Origin: Triglochin maritima
Taxonomy: Eukaryota; Streptophyta; Magnoliopsida; Alismatales; Juncaginaceae
Direction: 5' to 3'
Assembly (NCBI GenBank): GCA_963682175.1
Contig: OY821782.1
Span: forward strand, 27,735,741-27,799,740
DNA length: 64,000 nt
The notes beneath the pieces were generated by a model, which was given only the letters and a program-made list of their open reading frames with translations, was not told the DNA's origin and searched no databases. The position numbers and the translations under genes were made by a program. Shown here one piece after another: positions 1 through 12,345 of this stretch (within the stretch, counting starts at the first letter, position 1; each line of letters opens with the position of its first letter).

Positions 1-39
1 AGCAAAGATATATACAAACAGATGGAGGGATGGACCACA

Positions 40-3000
40 TCAAGTGACCACATCCGTGGGGAGTTCGTGCAAAGGCACGACTTCCTCCTCGACCTCTGCC
101 GTGGTCCCTTCCAAGTATGGTTTGAGGCGTTGTCCATTAACTTTGAACACGTCCCCATTCCTAGGATTTTGAATCTCAACCGCCCCATGAGGGGAGATGG
201 TTAAAACAATGAAGGGACCTGACCAACGGCTCCGAAGTTTCCCCGGAAACAAGTGGAGGCGAGAATTATACAACAAGACCTTTTGTCCCACCTCGAAGGT
301 TTTGATTCGAACCAAGCGATCGTGGAAAATTTTAGTGCGGGACTTGCAGATCTTGGCATTCTCATAAGCTTCATTTCTCAACTCCTCCAACTCGTTGAGG
401 TCTATCTTGCGATTGACACCGGAAACATCAAGACTCATGTTAAGATGTTTGATTGCCCATAATGCCCGGTGCTCAAGTTCTACCGGAAGATGGCAAGCTT
501 TGCCATACACTAGCCGGTAGGGGGACATGCCAAGGTCGGTTTTAAATGCAGTGCGGAAAGCCCACAATGCATCATTAAGCTTGACCGACCAATCTTTCCT
601 TGAAGCATTAACCGTTTTCTCAAGAATTTGCTTGAGTTGACGGTTGGAAATTTCCACCTGGCCACAGGTTTGAGGATGATAAGGTGTGGCCAACTTGTGC
701 GTGATGGAGTATTTCCTCAGCACTGCCTCAAGGGATCGGTTCACAAAGTGTGTCCCCCGATCACTTATGATACAACGAGGTGTCCCAAACCTCGCGAAGA
801 TGTGTTCTTTAAGAAATTTGATCACAACCTTGCGATCGTTAGTGCGAGTGGGGATTGCTTCAACCCACTTTGACACATAATCGACCGCCACCAGGATGTA
901 AGTGTGACCATGGGACACGGGGAAAGGACCCATGAAGTCAATTCCCCAAACATCAAAGATGTTAACCACTAAGATGGGATTGAGTGGCATCATATCTCGT
1001 CTCCCAATGCGGCCCACACGTTGGCACCTATCGCAAGCTTTGCAAAATGCAAAAGCGTCTTGGAACAACGTGGGCCAGTAAAAACCGCATTGGAGTACTT
1101 TGGCAGCGGTTTTCTTGGCACCGAAGTGCCCACCACATGCCTCCTTATGGCAAAAGGACAAGACACTCTGAATCTCGTCGTCAGGAATGCACCTCCTTAT
1201 GATTTGATCAGCACAATACTTAAATAAGTATGGATCATCCCAATAGAAGTGCTTGACTAACGACTTGAACTTCGCTGTCTCACTATGTCTCCAATGAGCC
1301 GGCGCCTCCCCGGTTGCTAAATAGTTCACAATGTTAGCGAACCAGGGAGGTGAGGCTATTGCCATAAGGTTCTCATCAGGAAAAAACTCGTTCACCGGTG
1401 GATCCGGTGAAAGATCGATGGGGATGCGAGATAGGTGATCAGCCACGACATTCTCGCATCCCTTCTTGTCCCGTATTTCAAGGTCGAATTCTTGTAACAA
1501 CAAGATCCAACGCAAGAGACGGGGTTTCGCATCCTTTTTAGACAAAAGGTAGCGAAGAGCTGAGTGATCAGTGTAGATGATGACATGCGACCCTATGAGG
1601 TACTGACGAAATTTTTCCAACGCAAATATGATCGCGAGGAACTCTTTCTCAGTAACGGCGTAGTTGAGTTGGGCGTCATTGAGAGTACGACTTGCATAAT
1701 AGATCACATGAGACAATTTGTCGACTTTCTGACGCAAAACTGCTCCTATCGCGTAATCAGAAGCATCACACATCAGCTCGAACGGTAGAGTCCACACCGG
1801 TGCCTTAATAATAGGAGCGGAGGTCAACTCACGCTTCAGAAACTCAAAAGCAGTCAGGCACTCGGGTGTGAACTCAAAGGAGGTTCCTTTAGCAAGCAAG
1901 CTCGTCAAAGGACGAGCTATCTTGCTGAAATCCTTAATGAATCGCCGGTAAAAACCGGCGTGTCCAAGGAATGAACGGATTTCTTTTACCGAGGTGGGTG
2001 GCGGAAGCTTAGAAATAAGCTCAATCTTTGCCCTATCCACCTCGATACCATCACAAGATACCACGTGACCCAACACGATGCCTTTTGTGACCATGAAATG
2101 ACACTTTTCCCAATTAAGGGCTAAGTTCGTTTCCGAACACCTTTTGAGAACACGGCTCAAGTGGTGCAAGCACTCATCAAAGGAGGTGCCATGAACCGAG
2201 AAATCATCCATGAAGATCTCAAGGAAGTTCTCGACCATATCGGAAAAGATACTTAACATGCAACGTTGGAATGTTGCAGGTGCATTGCATAGCCCAAAAG
2301 GCATCCGTCTATAGGCAAACGTCCCAAAAGGACAAGTGAACGTGGTTTTCTCCTGGTCTTCGGGGGCGACTGGGATTTGATTGTACCCCGAATAACCATC
2401 AAGGAAACAGTAATAGGCGTGCCCGGCGAGTCTCTCCAACATCTGGTCGATGAAAGGTAGAGGAAAGTGGTCCTTACGCGTGACCGCGTTCAACTTCCTA
2501 TAGTCAATACACACTCGCCACCCAGTTTGAAGTCGTGTGGGTACAAGCTCATTGTTGTCATTCTGGACAACGGTGATACCCGACTTCTTGGGCACAACCT
2601 GGACAGGACTTACCCAAGTACTGTCTGAAATGGGAAAAATGATGCCATGATCTAAACACTTGATGATCTCTTTCTTAACTACTTCTGTCATGGCTGGATT
2701 TAAACGCCTCTGTGGGTCGCGGCGTGGTCGTGCCTCATCCTCCATAAAGATGTGGTGCTGCACGACGTTGGGACTTATCCCTTTGATGTCCCTCAAGGAC
2801 CACCCAATGGCTGATTTGTGCTCCTTTAGGACTTGAATCAACCGTTCTTCCTGATCACCAGTCAACGTCGATGAAATAATCACCGGAAATGACCTATCGG
2901 GACCAAGAAAAACGTGTTTCAATTCCTTGGGGAGTTCTTTGAGCTCAGGTGTGGGTGGCTCCTCCAGGCGAGGCGTGATATCTAGCTCGAGATGTAAGAT

Positions 3001-4041
3001 AGGAGGAGCTCGCATGTACTGAACAGCATGCACATCATTGCTCAACTCACCCCCGTCCTCTTCATGATCAGACTCATCCATGAAGTAATCATTTAAATTC
3101 TCATGAATCAGGGGGTACTCTTCTTCCAATTCTTCTTCCAAGTCCCGGATAAGATTGACTTCCATGGGGTCCTCGGAAGATGCCGGCTGCCTAGCCATAT
3201 TGAACACATGGAATGTCGCGGTCAAGTTCCCGAACGACAATTTCATGAGTCCAGTACGACAATTGATCAAGGCATTTGACGTCGCCAAAAAAGGTCTACC
3301 CAAAATCAATGGAATCTGAGAGTGGGTAGTCTTAATTGGTTCGGTCTCAAGGACGACGAAATCAACAGGAAATATGAAGTCACCGACCTTGATTAGGACA
3401 TCTTCAATGACCCCCAACGGGACTTTGATCGAACGATCAGCCAACTGCAAAGTTGTTTTCGTAGGCTTGAGAGTGCCTAGGCTTAATCGTTGATACACAG
3501 AAGCAGGTAAGAGGTTAACCGCTGACCCTAGATCTAGCAAAACATTGTTAATGCGAGAGTCCCCAATGATACATGAAATTGTTGGACTGCCCGGGTCCTT
3601 CAATTTTATGTATGTTGGGTTCGAGATGATCGAACTCACATTAGCCGCCAAAAAGGCTTTGCTAAGGACATTGTTTTTCCTCTTAGTTGTACAGAGATCC
3701 TTCAGGAATTTTGCATATGGAGGTATTTGTTGAATCATGTCTAACAAAGGAATGTTGACATTCACTTTCTTAAATATCTCCATCATCTTATCCACACTGT
3801 CACTCTGTTTCTTAGACAACCTACTAGGATAAGAAGCTCTTGGTAGGTATGTCTTGGGCGGAGCCGGAGAAGGAGGCTTTGGTGTATTACTCTCACCCTC
3901 GGCCTCTTCCTCACCATCATTCCCACAAAGGGGTGGCACAGATGGATTTTCTGGCAGTGATACGTGGTTGTTGACCTGCTTCCCATTTCTCAGGGTCACA
4001 ATGGCATTAACATGGTCCACAGGTTCTTCCACGTAGTTCAC
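40..4041 (-). CDS. pol: Element A pol polyprotein (protease, RT, RNase H, integrase), intact
   Basis: This open frame of 1333 codons encodes the enzymes that copy retrotransposon RNA into DNA and insert it in the nucleus. Visible order: aspartic protease around residues 168-190 ([12 protein letters not shown], where Athila has DLG rather than DTG) with the ILGRPF motif near 247; RT around 470-650 with FLDGYSGY near 547 and the catalytic FMDD at 610-613; RNase H with D759 (CDASDYA) and YTDH near 823; integrase zinc domain with H965, H972 and the cysteine pair at 1003/1006; integrase core D1035, D1094, E1130, that is D,D(35)E; then a C-terminal region ending near residue 1333. The frame opens with GTG at 4041, overlaps the gag stop (4040-4038) and lies in the -1 frame relative to gag. 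It therefore probably has no start of its own and is reached from gag. Confidence 0.95.
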   Translation of the reverse strand: MNYVEEPVDHVNAIVTLRNGKQVNNHVSLPENPSVPPLCGNDGEEEAEGESNTPKPPSPAPPKTYLPRASYPSRLSKKQSDSVDKMMEIFKKVNVNIPLLDMIQQIPPYAKFLKDLCTTKRKNNVLSKAFLAANVSSIISNPTYIKLKDPGSPTISCIIGDSRINNVLLDLGSAVNLLPASVYQRLSLGTLKPTKTTLQLADRSIKVPLGVIEDVLIKVGDFIFPVDFVVLETEPIKTTHSQIPLILGRPFLATSNALINCRTGLMKLSFGNLTATFHVFNMARQPASSEDPMEVNLIRDLEEELEEEYPLIHENLNDYFMDESDHEEDGGELSNDVHAVQYMRAPPILHLELDITPRLEEPPTPELKELPKELKHVFLGPDRSFPVIISSTLTGDQEERLIQVLKEHKSAIGWSLRDIKGISPNVVQHHIFMEDEARPRRDPQRRLNPAMTEVVKKEIIKCLDHGIIFPISDSTWVSPVQVVPKKSGITVVQNDNNELVPTRLQTGWRVCIDYRKLNAVTRKDHFPLPFIDQMLERLAGHAYYCFLDGYSGYNQIPVAPEDQEKTTFTCPFGTFAYRRMPFGLCNAPATFQRCMLSIFSDMVENFLEIFMDDFSVHGTSFDECLHHLSRVLKRCSETNLALNWEKCHFMVTKGIVLGHVVSCDGIEVDRAKIELISKLPPPTSVKEIRSFLGHAGFYRRFIKDFSKIARPLTSLLAKGTSFEFTPECLTAFEFLKRELTSAPIIKAPVWTLPFELMCDASDYAIGAVLRQKVDKLSHVIYYASRTLNDAQLNYAVTEKEFLAIIFALEKFRQYLIGSHVIIYTDHSALRYLLSKKDAKPRLLRWILLLQEFDLEIRDKKGCENVVADHLSRIPIDLSPDPPVNEFFPDENLMAIASPPWFANIVNYLATGEAPAHWRHSETAKFKSLVKHFYWDDPYLFKYCADQIIRRCIPDDEIQSVLSFCHKEACGGHFGAKKTAAKVLQCGFYWPTLFQDAFAFCKACDRCQRVGRIGRRDMMPLNPILVVNIFDVWGIDFMGPFPVSHGHTYILVAVDYVSKWVEAIPTRTNDRKVVIKFLKEHIFARFGTPRCIISDRGTHFVNRSLEAVLRKYSITHKLATPYHPQTCGQVEISNRQLKQILEKTVNASRKDWSVKLNDALWAFRTAFKTDLGMSPYRLVYGKACHLPVELEHRALWAIKHLNMSLDVSGVNRKIDLNELEELRNEAYENAKICKSRTKIFHDRLVRIKTFEVGQKVLLYNSRLHLFPGKLRSRWSGPFIVLTISPHGAVEIQNPRNGDVFKVNGQRLKPYLEGTTAEVEEEVVPLHELPTDVVT

Positions 4042-5486
4042 TTGCCCCCCTGTGGTCTTGAACTTGCATTTTGCATGTTCGAGTGCTGTTGAGCACGGGG
4101 GTTAGCCACAGGTTGGCTAGGCAGGCTCCCTCTCTCTCTCTCATGTACAGACTGAGCCAACTGACCCATCTGAAGCTCGAGAGATTTGATGGTCTGCTGA
4201 TTCGAAGTGAGAACTTGACTCGTGGATGACATAAAGTTTTTTACAGAGTTCTCAAGTCCACGAGTTAAGTTCTCAAGTGAATTAAACCGGGTTTCCAAGT
4301 TGTTAGAATTTGGGAAACCTGGTTGGTTGGTATTCTGACTTTGGGGTGGCTGATGAGACTGTGAATGCATGGGAGGGTAGTGTGGTCGGTTAGGTGGTCG
4401 AGAAAAGTTTGAAGGACCACCTGGGGCATTGTTATGGTTCCATGAAAAATTAGGGTGGTTCCTCCATCCAGGGTTATATGATGATGAATATGGGTCATTC
4501 CTGGATCTATCATAGATGGCATTTACATGTTCCATCTCAGGAGGAATGGAAGCACACTCACCCCCTATATGACCTATCCTACCACATAAATGACATGGAA
4601 CTGAACCAGATGAAGACACATGAGATACATCGTGCTGGTTTTGGAGCTCAATCGAATCCATACGGCGCATTAAGGCCGCCATGCGTGCCTCGGTGGCCGT
4701 AGTGGAATCGACAGCAAATGCGGAACCCGATCTAGTCGAGTTTGCATTCGCGATCCTCGCTCCTATACTAGATGATGCAGGTGGTTCTCTCACACTCTCC
4801 CATTGCATTGTTTTCTCGGCGAGGTCTTCTAGGAAAGCCCATGCCTCCCTTTCATCCTTTCCCAAGAACTCTCCTTGACACATGGACTCAAGGAGCGTTC
4901 TAGATGGAATGTGAAGACCCTCGTAGATAATCTGACACAGGCGCCACAACCCAATGCCATGGTGAGGGCATGAGGATAGTAGCTCCTTGAACCTCTCTAA
5001 GTATGCATGAAATGATTCGGTCTCATGTTGATAGAACGAATTGATTTCGTTCCTCAATTTTTGAGTCCGATGATTTGGAAAATACTTTTTGAGGAATGCA
5101 GACTGAAACTCATCCCAAGTCCTAAAGGAATTCGCCTGGTTGCTGTACAACCACTTCTTGGCATCATCCTTCAGCGCAAAGGGGACAAGCCTAAGATGGA
5201 TGGAGTCTGTGCTAAGTTGTTGCAGCTTGAATATAGCACAAACCTCCTCAAATTCCCTGAGAAAGATATAGGGGTCACCTTTCCCAGTGAAATGAGGGAG
5301 CATGGAAATGAATTGAGGCTTAACCTCAAAATGGTTCCCATTAGCCTCTGGTAATACGATGCATGAGGGTAGAGCTGTACGGCTCGGGTAGCATCGATCA
5401 CGTAGAGGTATGGGAACGACAATTGGAAGCACTGGTCGAACAGGTTGGTCCAGCAACTGCTCCTCTTCACGGAAATTAGTAGCCAT
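4038..5486 (-). CDS. gag: Element A gag protein
   Basis: This is the capsid and nucleocapsid precursor that packages retrotransposon RNA. The retrotransposon gag domain runs from about [11 protein letters not shown] to AEKTMQWE (roughly residues 43-229 from the start chosen here), with the family landmarks [12 protein letters not shown] and [13 protein letters not shown]2CX4HX4C zinc knuckle follows ([14 protein letters not shown]). The C-terminal half is rich in Q, N, P and H. I chose the methionine at 5486 ([10 protein letters not shown]) because it precedes conserved gag sequence; the frame is open upstream to 5630, but those 48 residues look like leader. It ends with TGA at 4040-4038, next to a six-G run (4050-4045) where the pol frame takes over. 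Confidence 0.88.
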   Translation of the reverse strand: MATNFREEEQLLDQPVRPVLPIVVPIPLRDRCYPSRTALPSCIVLPEANGNHFEVKPQFISMLPHFTGKGDPYIFLREFEEVCAIFKLQQLSTDSIHLRLVPFALKDDAKKWLYSNQANSFRTWDEFQSAFLKKYFPNHRTQKLRNEINSFYQHETESFHAYLERFKELLSSCPHHGIGLWRLCQIIYEGLHIPSRTLLESMCQGEFLGKDEREAWAFLEDLAEKTMQWESVREPPASSSIGARIANANSTRSGSAFAVDSTTATEARMAALMRRMDSIELQNQHDVSHVSSSGSVPCHLCGRIGHIGGECASIPPEMEHVNAIYDRSRNDPYSSSYNPGWRNHPNFSWNHNNAPGGPSNFSRPPNRPHYPPMHSQSHQPPQSQNTNQPGFPNSNNLETRFNSLENLTRGLENSVKNFMSSTSQVLTSNQQTIKSLELQMGQLAQSVHERERGSLPSQPVANPRAQQHSNMQNASSRPQGGK

Positions 5487-6677
5487 TGGACCCGAACTAC
5501 GTGCGACACGAGAGGAGGAAGGTGTCGAGAAATCGATGACCGAAGCCGGATTGACAACGCTCCTCGTCAAACGACCACTCTCGTCTCGTGTCCACGAAAG
5601 CATGCACAAAGGTGCACACACAAACCACAACTTTCTTTTTTTTTTTTAAAAGAATGTACGTAGGGGAGAAGACGGGGAACACAGGAGAGAAAGAATGACT
5701 CAGGAGAGAAAGGAAGAAGTCCTTAAGCTACGGCGGATGGGTACAGGTAGAAGCACACAAGCAAACAAGGCTCAAACAATCCTAAGGTCGCTATAGGTCC
5801 TTACAGCTAGACGACGCCTAACTGCGAGGTCACACGGCCTCAACACGCCTCACCTCCCTACGACGAGTACCACAAAGCCCAGCAAGTGAGCCAAGATCCG
5901 GGGATCTCGTCTCTCCTACTATCGACAAAGTGGGCAACGCCGATCAGGTCATGACGGTCGGGACCGGATCACTCTCCTAATGCGTCCAAGATCCTTAGGG
6001 CCAATGTCTACTTGATTTTAAAATTAGGCTCTTGATTAGTGTGGTTTTTGGGGCGAAGGAAAGGGTGATGAAATCCCCCACCTTATCTTTTATGGGACAG
6101 CCCCTCCTTAGTAGCGTTTTGGAGTCCTAAATTTAGCAATCAACTCTCCAAACAACGCTCAACTCACACTTGTTGCAATGCACTTCCTACTAACTAATGC
6201 ATGTTCATACGAAATGCATGAATGAGAGTAGAAGGTGTGTACCTCACGCCAGCTCTCAGCAACAGAAAATAAAGCTAAGATAAAAGACAATCTAAATGCC
6301 TAAGTCACATACATGATGCATGACTTAAACAAGAATAATGCCTAATCTTTTGCTTTGAGTTTTAGGGTCCAAGTTGCTTAAAGGAGGTTTGATTCTTGAT
6401 CTGGGAACAAACTATAGGTCAAGACATGCTAAATCGAGTCCCAGATCACTATAGCAGATAAAGAAATACTCCACAAAAATTTAGAGGCGAAATGAAGCTA
6501 CCAGACCGCCAGTTGGCGGTTGAAGACCGCTGATTGGCGGTCTTCTTCTCTCAGATCACCTCCAAACTTGACCAGCTGCTTCCACTTCTCAATGTGAGTC
6601 ACCTGCGACAAAGACAACTACAAGACAAAAAATTAAATCCACTCGAATCGTCCAAACAAGAGTCTGGACTGGCACCT
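5487..6677 (-). other. Element A leader between PBS and gag
   Basis: About 1.2 kb with no convincing gene. The stretch 5740-6110 is shared with the leaders of C (about 14960-15370), F (about 21220-21560) and L (about 55610-55930). The shared words include the inverse complement of AAGGTGGGGGATTTCATC. Such conservation between diverged families suggests an RNA function such as packaging or translation control, which is inference. Two tandem palindromes lie at 6503-6544, and an A/T homopolymer sits at 5634-5649. Confidence 0.75.
6503..6544 (-). promoter_or_regulatory. Paired palindromes in element A leader
   Basis: Two tandem imperfect palindromes of about 20 bp, spaced 21 bp apart: AGACCGCCAGTTGGCGGT at 6503-6520 and AGACCGCTGATTGGCGGTCT at 6524-6543. 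They match the palindrome pair in this element's own LTR (7692-7731). Function unknown. Confidence 0.7.
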
Positions 6678-6694
6678 CCCCGGCAACGGCGCCA
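6678..6694 (-). other. Element A primer-binding site, tRNA-Asp
   Basis: On the minus strand the 17 bases TGGCGCCGTTGCCGGGG are complementary to the 3' end of plant tRNA-Asp (…CCCCGGCAACGGCGCCA). Six bases (AGTTTT) separate it from the LTR end. Element C has the same spacer and an identical PBS. Confidence 0.95.
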
Positions 6695-6700
6695 AAAACT

Positions 6701-8099
6701 TGTTGAACGTTTTATTTTAAACCGTAAGTGCACGGCCGCGATGAAGCGGTGGCAAGTACGGGTCGTCCTCAGGGAGGTGAGCTTGCTCTTGCTTATCAGA
6801 AATCAAGTGGCAAAGAAAGATGGAAGAAAGTTGTTTATGCTAACCTAAACTATGCTAACACGAAGAAGCAAATGCGAAGAAAACAAAACAAACGAATACT
6901 TCAACTAAGCTAGAGAAACTAGATATTATGGAGAAATCAGTAAGAGAGAGAGACCCCTTAGGGGGTGGAGTGACTACACATACACAATAAGGAGGCAAGA
7001 ATATCTTCCTATAGGCACAAGTGTAGGTAGTGTTTGCATGTATGGGAGGTGTCTACTTATCATGGCAAACCCCATCAATTAAATCACTAACCTATTTTTG
7101 ATTAACATTCATAAACACAAGCTGGTTATTTAAGAAACTAAACAAGTATGGGAGGTGTCTACTTATCATGGCAAAACCCATCTAGTGAAGTGTTCTATTC
7201 TAACAAGCAAGTATGCATTCATATTAATCAACACATTTCAAAATAAACATCCTTCCTTCCTTAATTGTATATATGATAATCATCTCCACCCCCCAAAAGG
7301 GGAGTGGTTTTACTCACTACACATTACACTAACTATTACACTAAAATAAGAAGGCATATTAACTAAGCTAGATTTAATAAAAGACAATTAAACTAAAGCA
7401 TGCACCAATAATAAAAGAAGCACAAAACAAAGAAAATTTTATTAATTGAAGACTCACAAGACCAGTAGCATCTCCCTATTGAGTTTCTTGCTTCAAGGCT
7501 TCCACTTCAATTAGGGAGAATGGCCACAAGCATGGAGTAATTACAATGGAAGGTGAAGAGTTCTATTTATAGCCATGGAAAAAGCTAAACCGGGACAATC
7601 CCCCGATGTGGGACTAAACAAATACCATAAATAGAATAAGAACGCTCTAATACACACACCAGAAAAAACTAAACGGATTCGGATCCACCTGGACCGCCAA
7701 TTAGCGGTTCCAGACCGCCAATTGGCGGTCTACAGGGTCCGGATTCGTCTGGGCTTTCTTGGAGGCTTTCCTGGATGGTATTGTTGGTCTTGGATGCGGT
7801 TACTTGACTTGTTGGAGCTCCGACCCGAATCGAATTGGTAAAATACTCCCCATGATGGTGTGGAGTATTCTGTTTTGCTCTTAGGTCCTTCTGTCTTGCA
7901 ATCAGGTCCTTTTTCCTTGCATCTTGGTCCCCAGATCTCACAATTCAGTCCTTTTTCACAGCTTTTGGGTCCTTTTATGCTTCATCTCTTCAAACCTATT
8001 TATTCCTGAAAACTAAACATAAAACTCGTGACATAGCATTGTTTAGGTGAAAGATAATGGATATAAGATACAAATATGAGCATGAAATGATGTCAATCA
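6701..8099 (-). repeat. Element A 5' LTR (1399 bp)
   Basis: On the minus strand it starts TGATTGACATCATTTCATG at 8099 and ends CGTTCAACA at 6701, directly before the spacer and PBS. It is clearly related to the LTRs of B, D and J. It contains a TATA box, an snRNA-USE-like element, paired palindromes, and the conserved U5 end box (about 6720-6760) seen in every Athila LTR here. Confidence 0.92.
7564..7731 (-). promoter_or_regulatory. Element A LTR promoter: paired palindromes, USE-like box, TATA
   Basis: Reading on the minus strand: a perfect 20-bp palindrome AGACCGCCAATTGGCGGTCT (7731-7712), a second imperfect one (7710-7692), then GTCCCACATCG (7614-7604), then exactly 32 bp, then TATAAATA (7571-7564). 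GTCCCACATCG fits the plant snRNA upstream sequence element RTCCCACATCG. Confidence 0.75.
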
Positions 8100-9745
8100 G
8101 TGTCAGGTGGTCAAGCAATTCTGTTTTGTATGTTGCGAGCCCATGCATGGGCATTTTTGACCCGAGAGATGGTGGGTTCACATTTTATGTCCCTTGACAT
8201 ATGAAGATGGAAGCCTATTGTTGTACATAGTTTTAAAAAAAAGACTCCATGAGCGAGCATTGATTGTTGTGGGATCCAACCCTTGAGTATTTGGGCCCCC
8301 TTTCTTTCATGTATTTGGTCTCCCTTTTTAAGTATCTCACAGGTTTTGAGGGGAATTTGGGTTATGTCCATCAACATGACCTTGAACTTCCCTTTGTACT
8401 TCATGTTGGTGAGATCTCTCCTTTTTCATGCATACATCCATGTAGTATCTTGCTCGTATTCATTGAGTACAATGCATGAAGTAGGTGTGGGGGGTGTTTT
8501 ATGTGTGTACATAGTCGAGTCTTTTCCTTTGATTTTTGTTTTCTTTTGTGTGTATTGATAGGGTCATGTTAGTGTGCTGCATTTAATATCGATATATCTG
8601 CTTGCCATGATCCTTGGGTGACGTCTTCTTTTGCTTGCCTAGTACTTCAAAATTTTCACATTTCTTTCAAAATTCTTCATGTGTTTGCGAAAGAAAATGT
8701 TTTGTGGGTTTTGTGTGTGTTTAGCATGTGCAAAACCGTTGATAGGCAAAGTAAAAAGAAAGCTCCCAAAATTGTCTTGAACTTGATGCATCAGGATATC
8801 TAGTACAGTGGCTTTAGGATTTATCGAGTCCTTAGGATGCACCCCAGTTTTCCCTTGGGGATGAGTAATCATAGGGTTTCAGTGCTCCAACATTTAAAGA
8901 AGTCCACCCTGAACCTATTGAGTCAATAATTCGTGTCTGTTAACTTAAGGAAGTTTGTTGTTGTCAATGACCCTTTAAATCTTGTTGTGAGACATTATGT
9001 GTAGGGGTTTTGGTTCATGTGTACATAAGAAATAAGTGAGTAGGTGTTCTCTCTTCTCGCACGGCTCCTATCACTCGGGAAAGTAGGTCTGAGGGGACTT
9101 TGTGCCTGGTGCTTTCGAGTCATCTGACTTGGGATGCGCCGACCGAACTCTCGTTACACGGGTGGTAGGGATTGCCCTATGTGGAGATTTGGGGAAAGGT
9201 GTACGTGATAGTGTAAGTCATCATGGGTAATGATGCACGAAACCTGACCCTGGCAGAATGAAGCTCAAACTAATAAAAACAAAAGAAAAAAATGAGAAAA
9301 GAAACAAAAAGAAAAAAAAATGCAAATAAGAACCTTAATGGACTTTACACTTTGTATCACTTGAGGATGTTGAGGTTGTCCATGTCTTTCACTTAATTCC
9401 TTATTTAACTTGCAGGAATGGTTCATTAGATTAGGTATGTGGAGTAATTACCTATATAGAGTCGGCCCGTAGGATTACCACGTCCATTGATCGACAAATT
9501 TGTCCAACAAGTCGAGTGTCTAGATTGAATAATGCATCTTGTTCGGATTTTGTGGGTATATCCACTGAAAACCCTCAGGAGACAACACTCCTCCTCCTTG
9601 GCAACAAGGAGGTTTAACGGCTTGTTGCACGTTCTAAGTGCAACCGTGATTCCTACGAAAGTGAGTTAGGATTTCTTGTTTCTCGTTTGTTTTTCTCTTT
9701 CTTTGTTTTGCTCGGGACTAGCAAAAACTTAGGTGTGGGGGTATT
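8100..9745 (+). mobile_element. Element B: 3' non-coding region of an Athila element
   Basis: No reading frame here is convincing. From about 8580 to 9745 the sequence parallels the 3' regions of F (36880-38037) and K (48560-49698). Shared landmarks are GGATGCACCCCAGTTTTCCC near 8837 and TAGAGTCGGCCCGTAGGATT near 9459. A small hairpin lies at about 9626-9648. The tail AGGTGTGGGGGTA (9731-9743) is the likely polypurine tract priming plus-strand synthesis. The 5' side is cut by the insertion of A. Confidence 0.85.
9731..9745 (+). other. Element B polypurine tract
   Basis: A G-rich run, AGGTGTGGGGGTA, immediately precedes the LTR start TGATTGACATC. This is where Ty3/gypsy elements place the plus-strand primer. 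F has the equivalent GTGTGGGGTA at 38027-38035. Confidence 0.75.
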
Positions 9746-11303
9746 TGATTGACATCATTTCATGCTTATATTTGTATCTTATATCCATTATCTTACGCCT
9801 AAGCAATGCTACGTGATGAGTTTTATGTTTGAATTTCAGAAATAAAGATGTTTGAAGAGAAGAGCCATGAAAGGACCCAAAAGCAGGAAAAAGGACTTAA
9901 TTGTGAGACTTGGGGACTGAGATGCAAAGGAGAAGGACCTGAACGTAAGACCGAAGGACCTAAGAGCAAAACAGAAAACTTCACACCATCATGGGGAGTA
10001 TTTTGACAATTCGATTCGGGTCGGAGCTCCAATAAACAAAGTAGATGCATCCAAGACCAACAAATACATCAACACAAGCCCACAACAAAAATGAGCCCGA
10101 TCCAGAACTAATAGACTGCCAATTGGCGGTCTGTTTGGCTCCGAATCCGCTCATCTTTGGCGGGCACGTGTATTAGTGTATTCTTAGTCTATTTTTGGTA
10201 TTTGTTTAGTCCCACATCGGGGGATTGTCCCGGATTAGCTTTTTCCATGCTTATAAATAGAACTCTTCACCTTCCATTGTACACATCTCTATCTTGGTGG
10301 CCTTCTTACCTACTAAGAGTGAAGCCTTGAAGCAAAACTCTGGTGGAGGAATGGCTGCTTGTAATTTGGAGTGAGTAATAATAGAAGTTTTGTAGTTAAT
10401 TGTTGTTTTCTTTAGTTTTTACATTGCTTAGTTAATTTCAATTTACATGTCTTGCATGTTTCTTTAGTCTCATGTTCTTTTAGTTTCTTTAATGTTTCTT
10501 GTTTGCTTAGATTAATTTCATTTCAGTATTAATGCTTCATTTTGTTAGAGTAGTTAGTTTAAATATGTGTGAGTAGTTCCATCCCCATTTGGGGGTGGAG
10601 AAATATGTGATATAATCATGTAGTGTATTAAGTGTGTGTTATCTTAATCCCTTGAGCTTCATATGATTTCCATAACCATCTAATGGGTCTCCAGTCTTAT
10701 CTTTGATATGCTAATGCTCTTGAATGAAGCTTAGCCTATGCTTTCATTAGTGGACCTATTTTATGGGGAATGGTAAGGTTAGGATATGGATGGAATTATT
10801 ATTGGAAACACAAGTTGTAGTGTATGTACTCTTGTTGCCATTAGCTTGGTTAATGGCTTGTATGTTTTAATGATATAGTCTTATCTTAATTCATGTGGAG
10901 GCATAGTAGGGTCTAGTCTTTATACATGAGTTCATTTAGCTTCATTCCAATTATCGTCTTGTATGTTTTAATTATGTAGTCTTATCTTAATTCATGTGGA
11001 GGCAAAGTTGGATGTAGTTTTATGATTTCATGCACTACATGTTGTGAGGAGCTTAATTGAACACACACACACATCTTTATATTCACATTATTTCTCTACC
11101 CTCTATGAGGTTTAGTTTTATTGTTTATCTTCCATTTCCTTTTTGCATTGTAGTGTAGTTTAGTGTAACCAACCTTTCTCTCCATTGTTTACCACTCGCC
11201 TTCGCACAAACCAAACGTCGACACACCTCCCAGTGGACGACCCGTATTTGCCACCGCTTAAATGCGGCCGTGCACTTGCGGTTTAAATAAAACGAATCAA
11301 TCA
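9746..11303 (+). repeat. Element B 3' LTR (1558 bp)
   Basis: It starts TGATTGACATCATTTCATGC and ends GAATCAATCA. Because a polypurine tract precedes it, it is a 3' LTR and not a solo LTR. It carries a TATA box at 10252-10259 and the U5 end box at about 11243-11286. It is followed directly by the body of copia-like LTR R, so B inserted into R. Confidence 0.9.
10113..10259 (+). promoter_or_regulatory. Element B LTR promoter: palindrome, USE-like box, TATA
   Basis: A near-perfect palindrome AGACTGCCAATTGGCGGTCT (10113-10132), GTCCCACATCG (10209-10219), then 32 bp, then TATAAATA (10252-10259). The arrangement matches element A although the two LTRs differ in length by about 160 bp. Confidence 0.75.
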
Positions 11304-12345
11304 AAAGGCATCAAGGATGAAGACTTGTAATCAAAGCTAAAGGGAAAAACTTGTAATCGACCGAATTACCTTGGATCAGTTTTGCAGTTTACTCTCTGAA
11401 ATTATCAATTAGGTTGACCGAAGTGCCTTGAATCTTAGGATTCTGTCCCAGCCAAGTTAGGTCCACTGAATTACGTTAGGTCGACCAAATTGCCTTGGAC
11501 CAGTTTTAGATTTTACCCCAACGGTCACATTTAAATTTTTCCTACAACAGACATTTGATCGATAATTGTCAATGCAAAACCTGTGCGTCTTTTTGGTCAT
11601 CCGAATAGACAACAATCGACCAAAGTATCCTATGTTTGAATACAACCAATATTCACTATTAGATTGAAACGGTGCATCAAACTCCTTTCGGTTCGGTAAA
11701 CCAAAAGCCGTATTGGTTGAAATTGAAGTCCTTTTTTGAAGCCTTTAAGTACACTCAAAAGCATAATATATGGGTTCATAACTCCACCAACTCCCCAATA
11801 GTTCTATTTGCTTAGAAGCCTTTATAAGCCTCATTCAAGAGACACAAATAGGAACACTACACTCCCAATTCATCTACAATCTTTGTGCTCTTAATTCCCA
11901 AGCTTACAAAGTTAAAATACACTCAAAAGCATACTTCACCACCTGCATATCCATTTGTAATCACATATCTAAGTGTGCTCAAGTTAGAGTGTTTAGTTAG
12001 ATAGTGATTCAACTTCCATATCCAAGAATCACCAAAGGGTTGTAAAGTTTGGAGGAAGCTCCCTCTCAGGTTGTCAGAGGAGACACGAGTGAGGCAAGGA
12101 TTGTTCGCTAGGCTCAGTGTTTGTGACGACGTTAATCTCAACCCAGAATGGAGATTGGTTGGTGGAACAGTAAGAGGGGCTCGGAGAATCAAGCAGGGCT
12201 TGCGAGGAGGACTATGACCGGGTGCGGTGTCGAACCTCTCTAAATCCGGTGTGGAATTATGGTTTGATTTTTCTTTCTTTAATCCCTTTGTTAATCATTT
12301 TAATTCCGCATTTAGATCGTAATTAAAGGGCGATCAATCACAACA
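11304..12345 (+). repeat. R: copia-like LTR, 5'-truncated by insertion of B
   Basis: The body shows degenerate TCGACCGAA-type dyads (11360-11500), a TATA-like TTTATAAGCC (about 11820) and a downstream region ending AATCACAACA at 12345. Its later part resembles LTR S (38068-39377), sharing …CTTAATCTC…GAACGAGATT-like and GTCGAACCTCT-like words. The Ty1/copia assignment rests on these LTR features only; no coding sequence is present. Confidence 0.6.

Larger units (their letters stand above)
1..8099 (-). mobile_element. Element A: Athila-type Ty3/gypsy retrotransposon, 5' LTR to end of pol
   Basis: On the minus strand the order is 5' LTR (8099-6701), a 6-nt spacer, a PBS complementary to tRNA-Asp (6694-6678), a leader, gag, then pol ending at 40. 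The 3' untranslated region and 3' LTR lie beyond the window. The domain order PR-RT-RNaseH-IN and the DLG-type protease are those of the Athila group. The long intact pol suggests a recent insertion, but no LTR pair is available to date it. The 5' end abuts the 3' region of element B at 8100, so A inserted into B. The flanking 5 bases at 8100-8104 are GTGTC; the partner duplication is outside the window. Confidence 0.93.

Noticed and set aside
8100..8880. Short overlapping open frames in B's 3' region as genes
   Set aside because: Frames are short, on both strands, without shared pattern in F or K at the same place.
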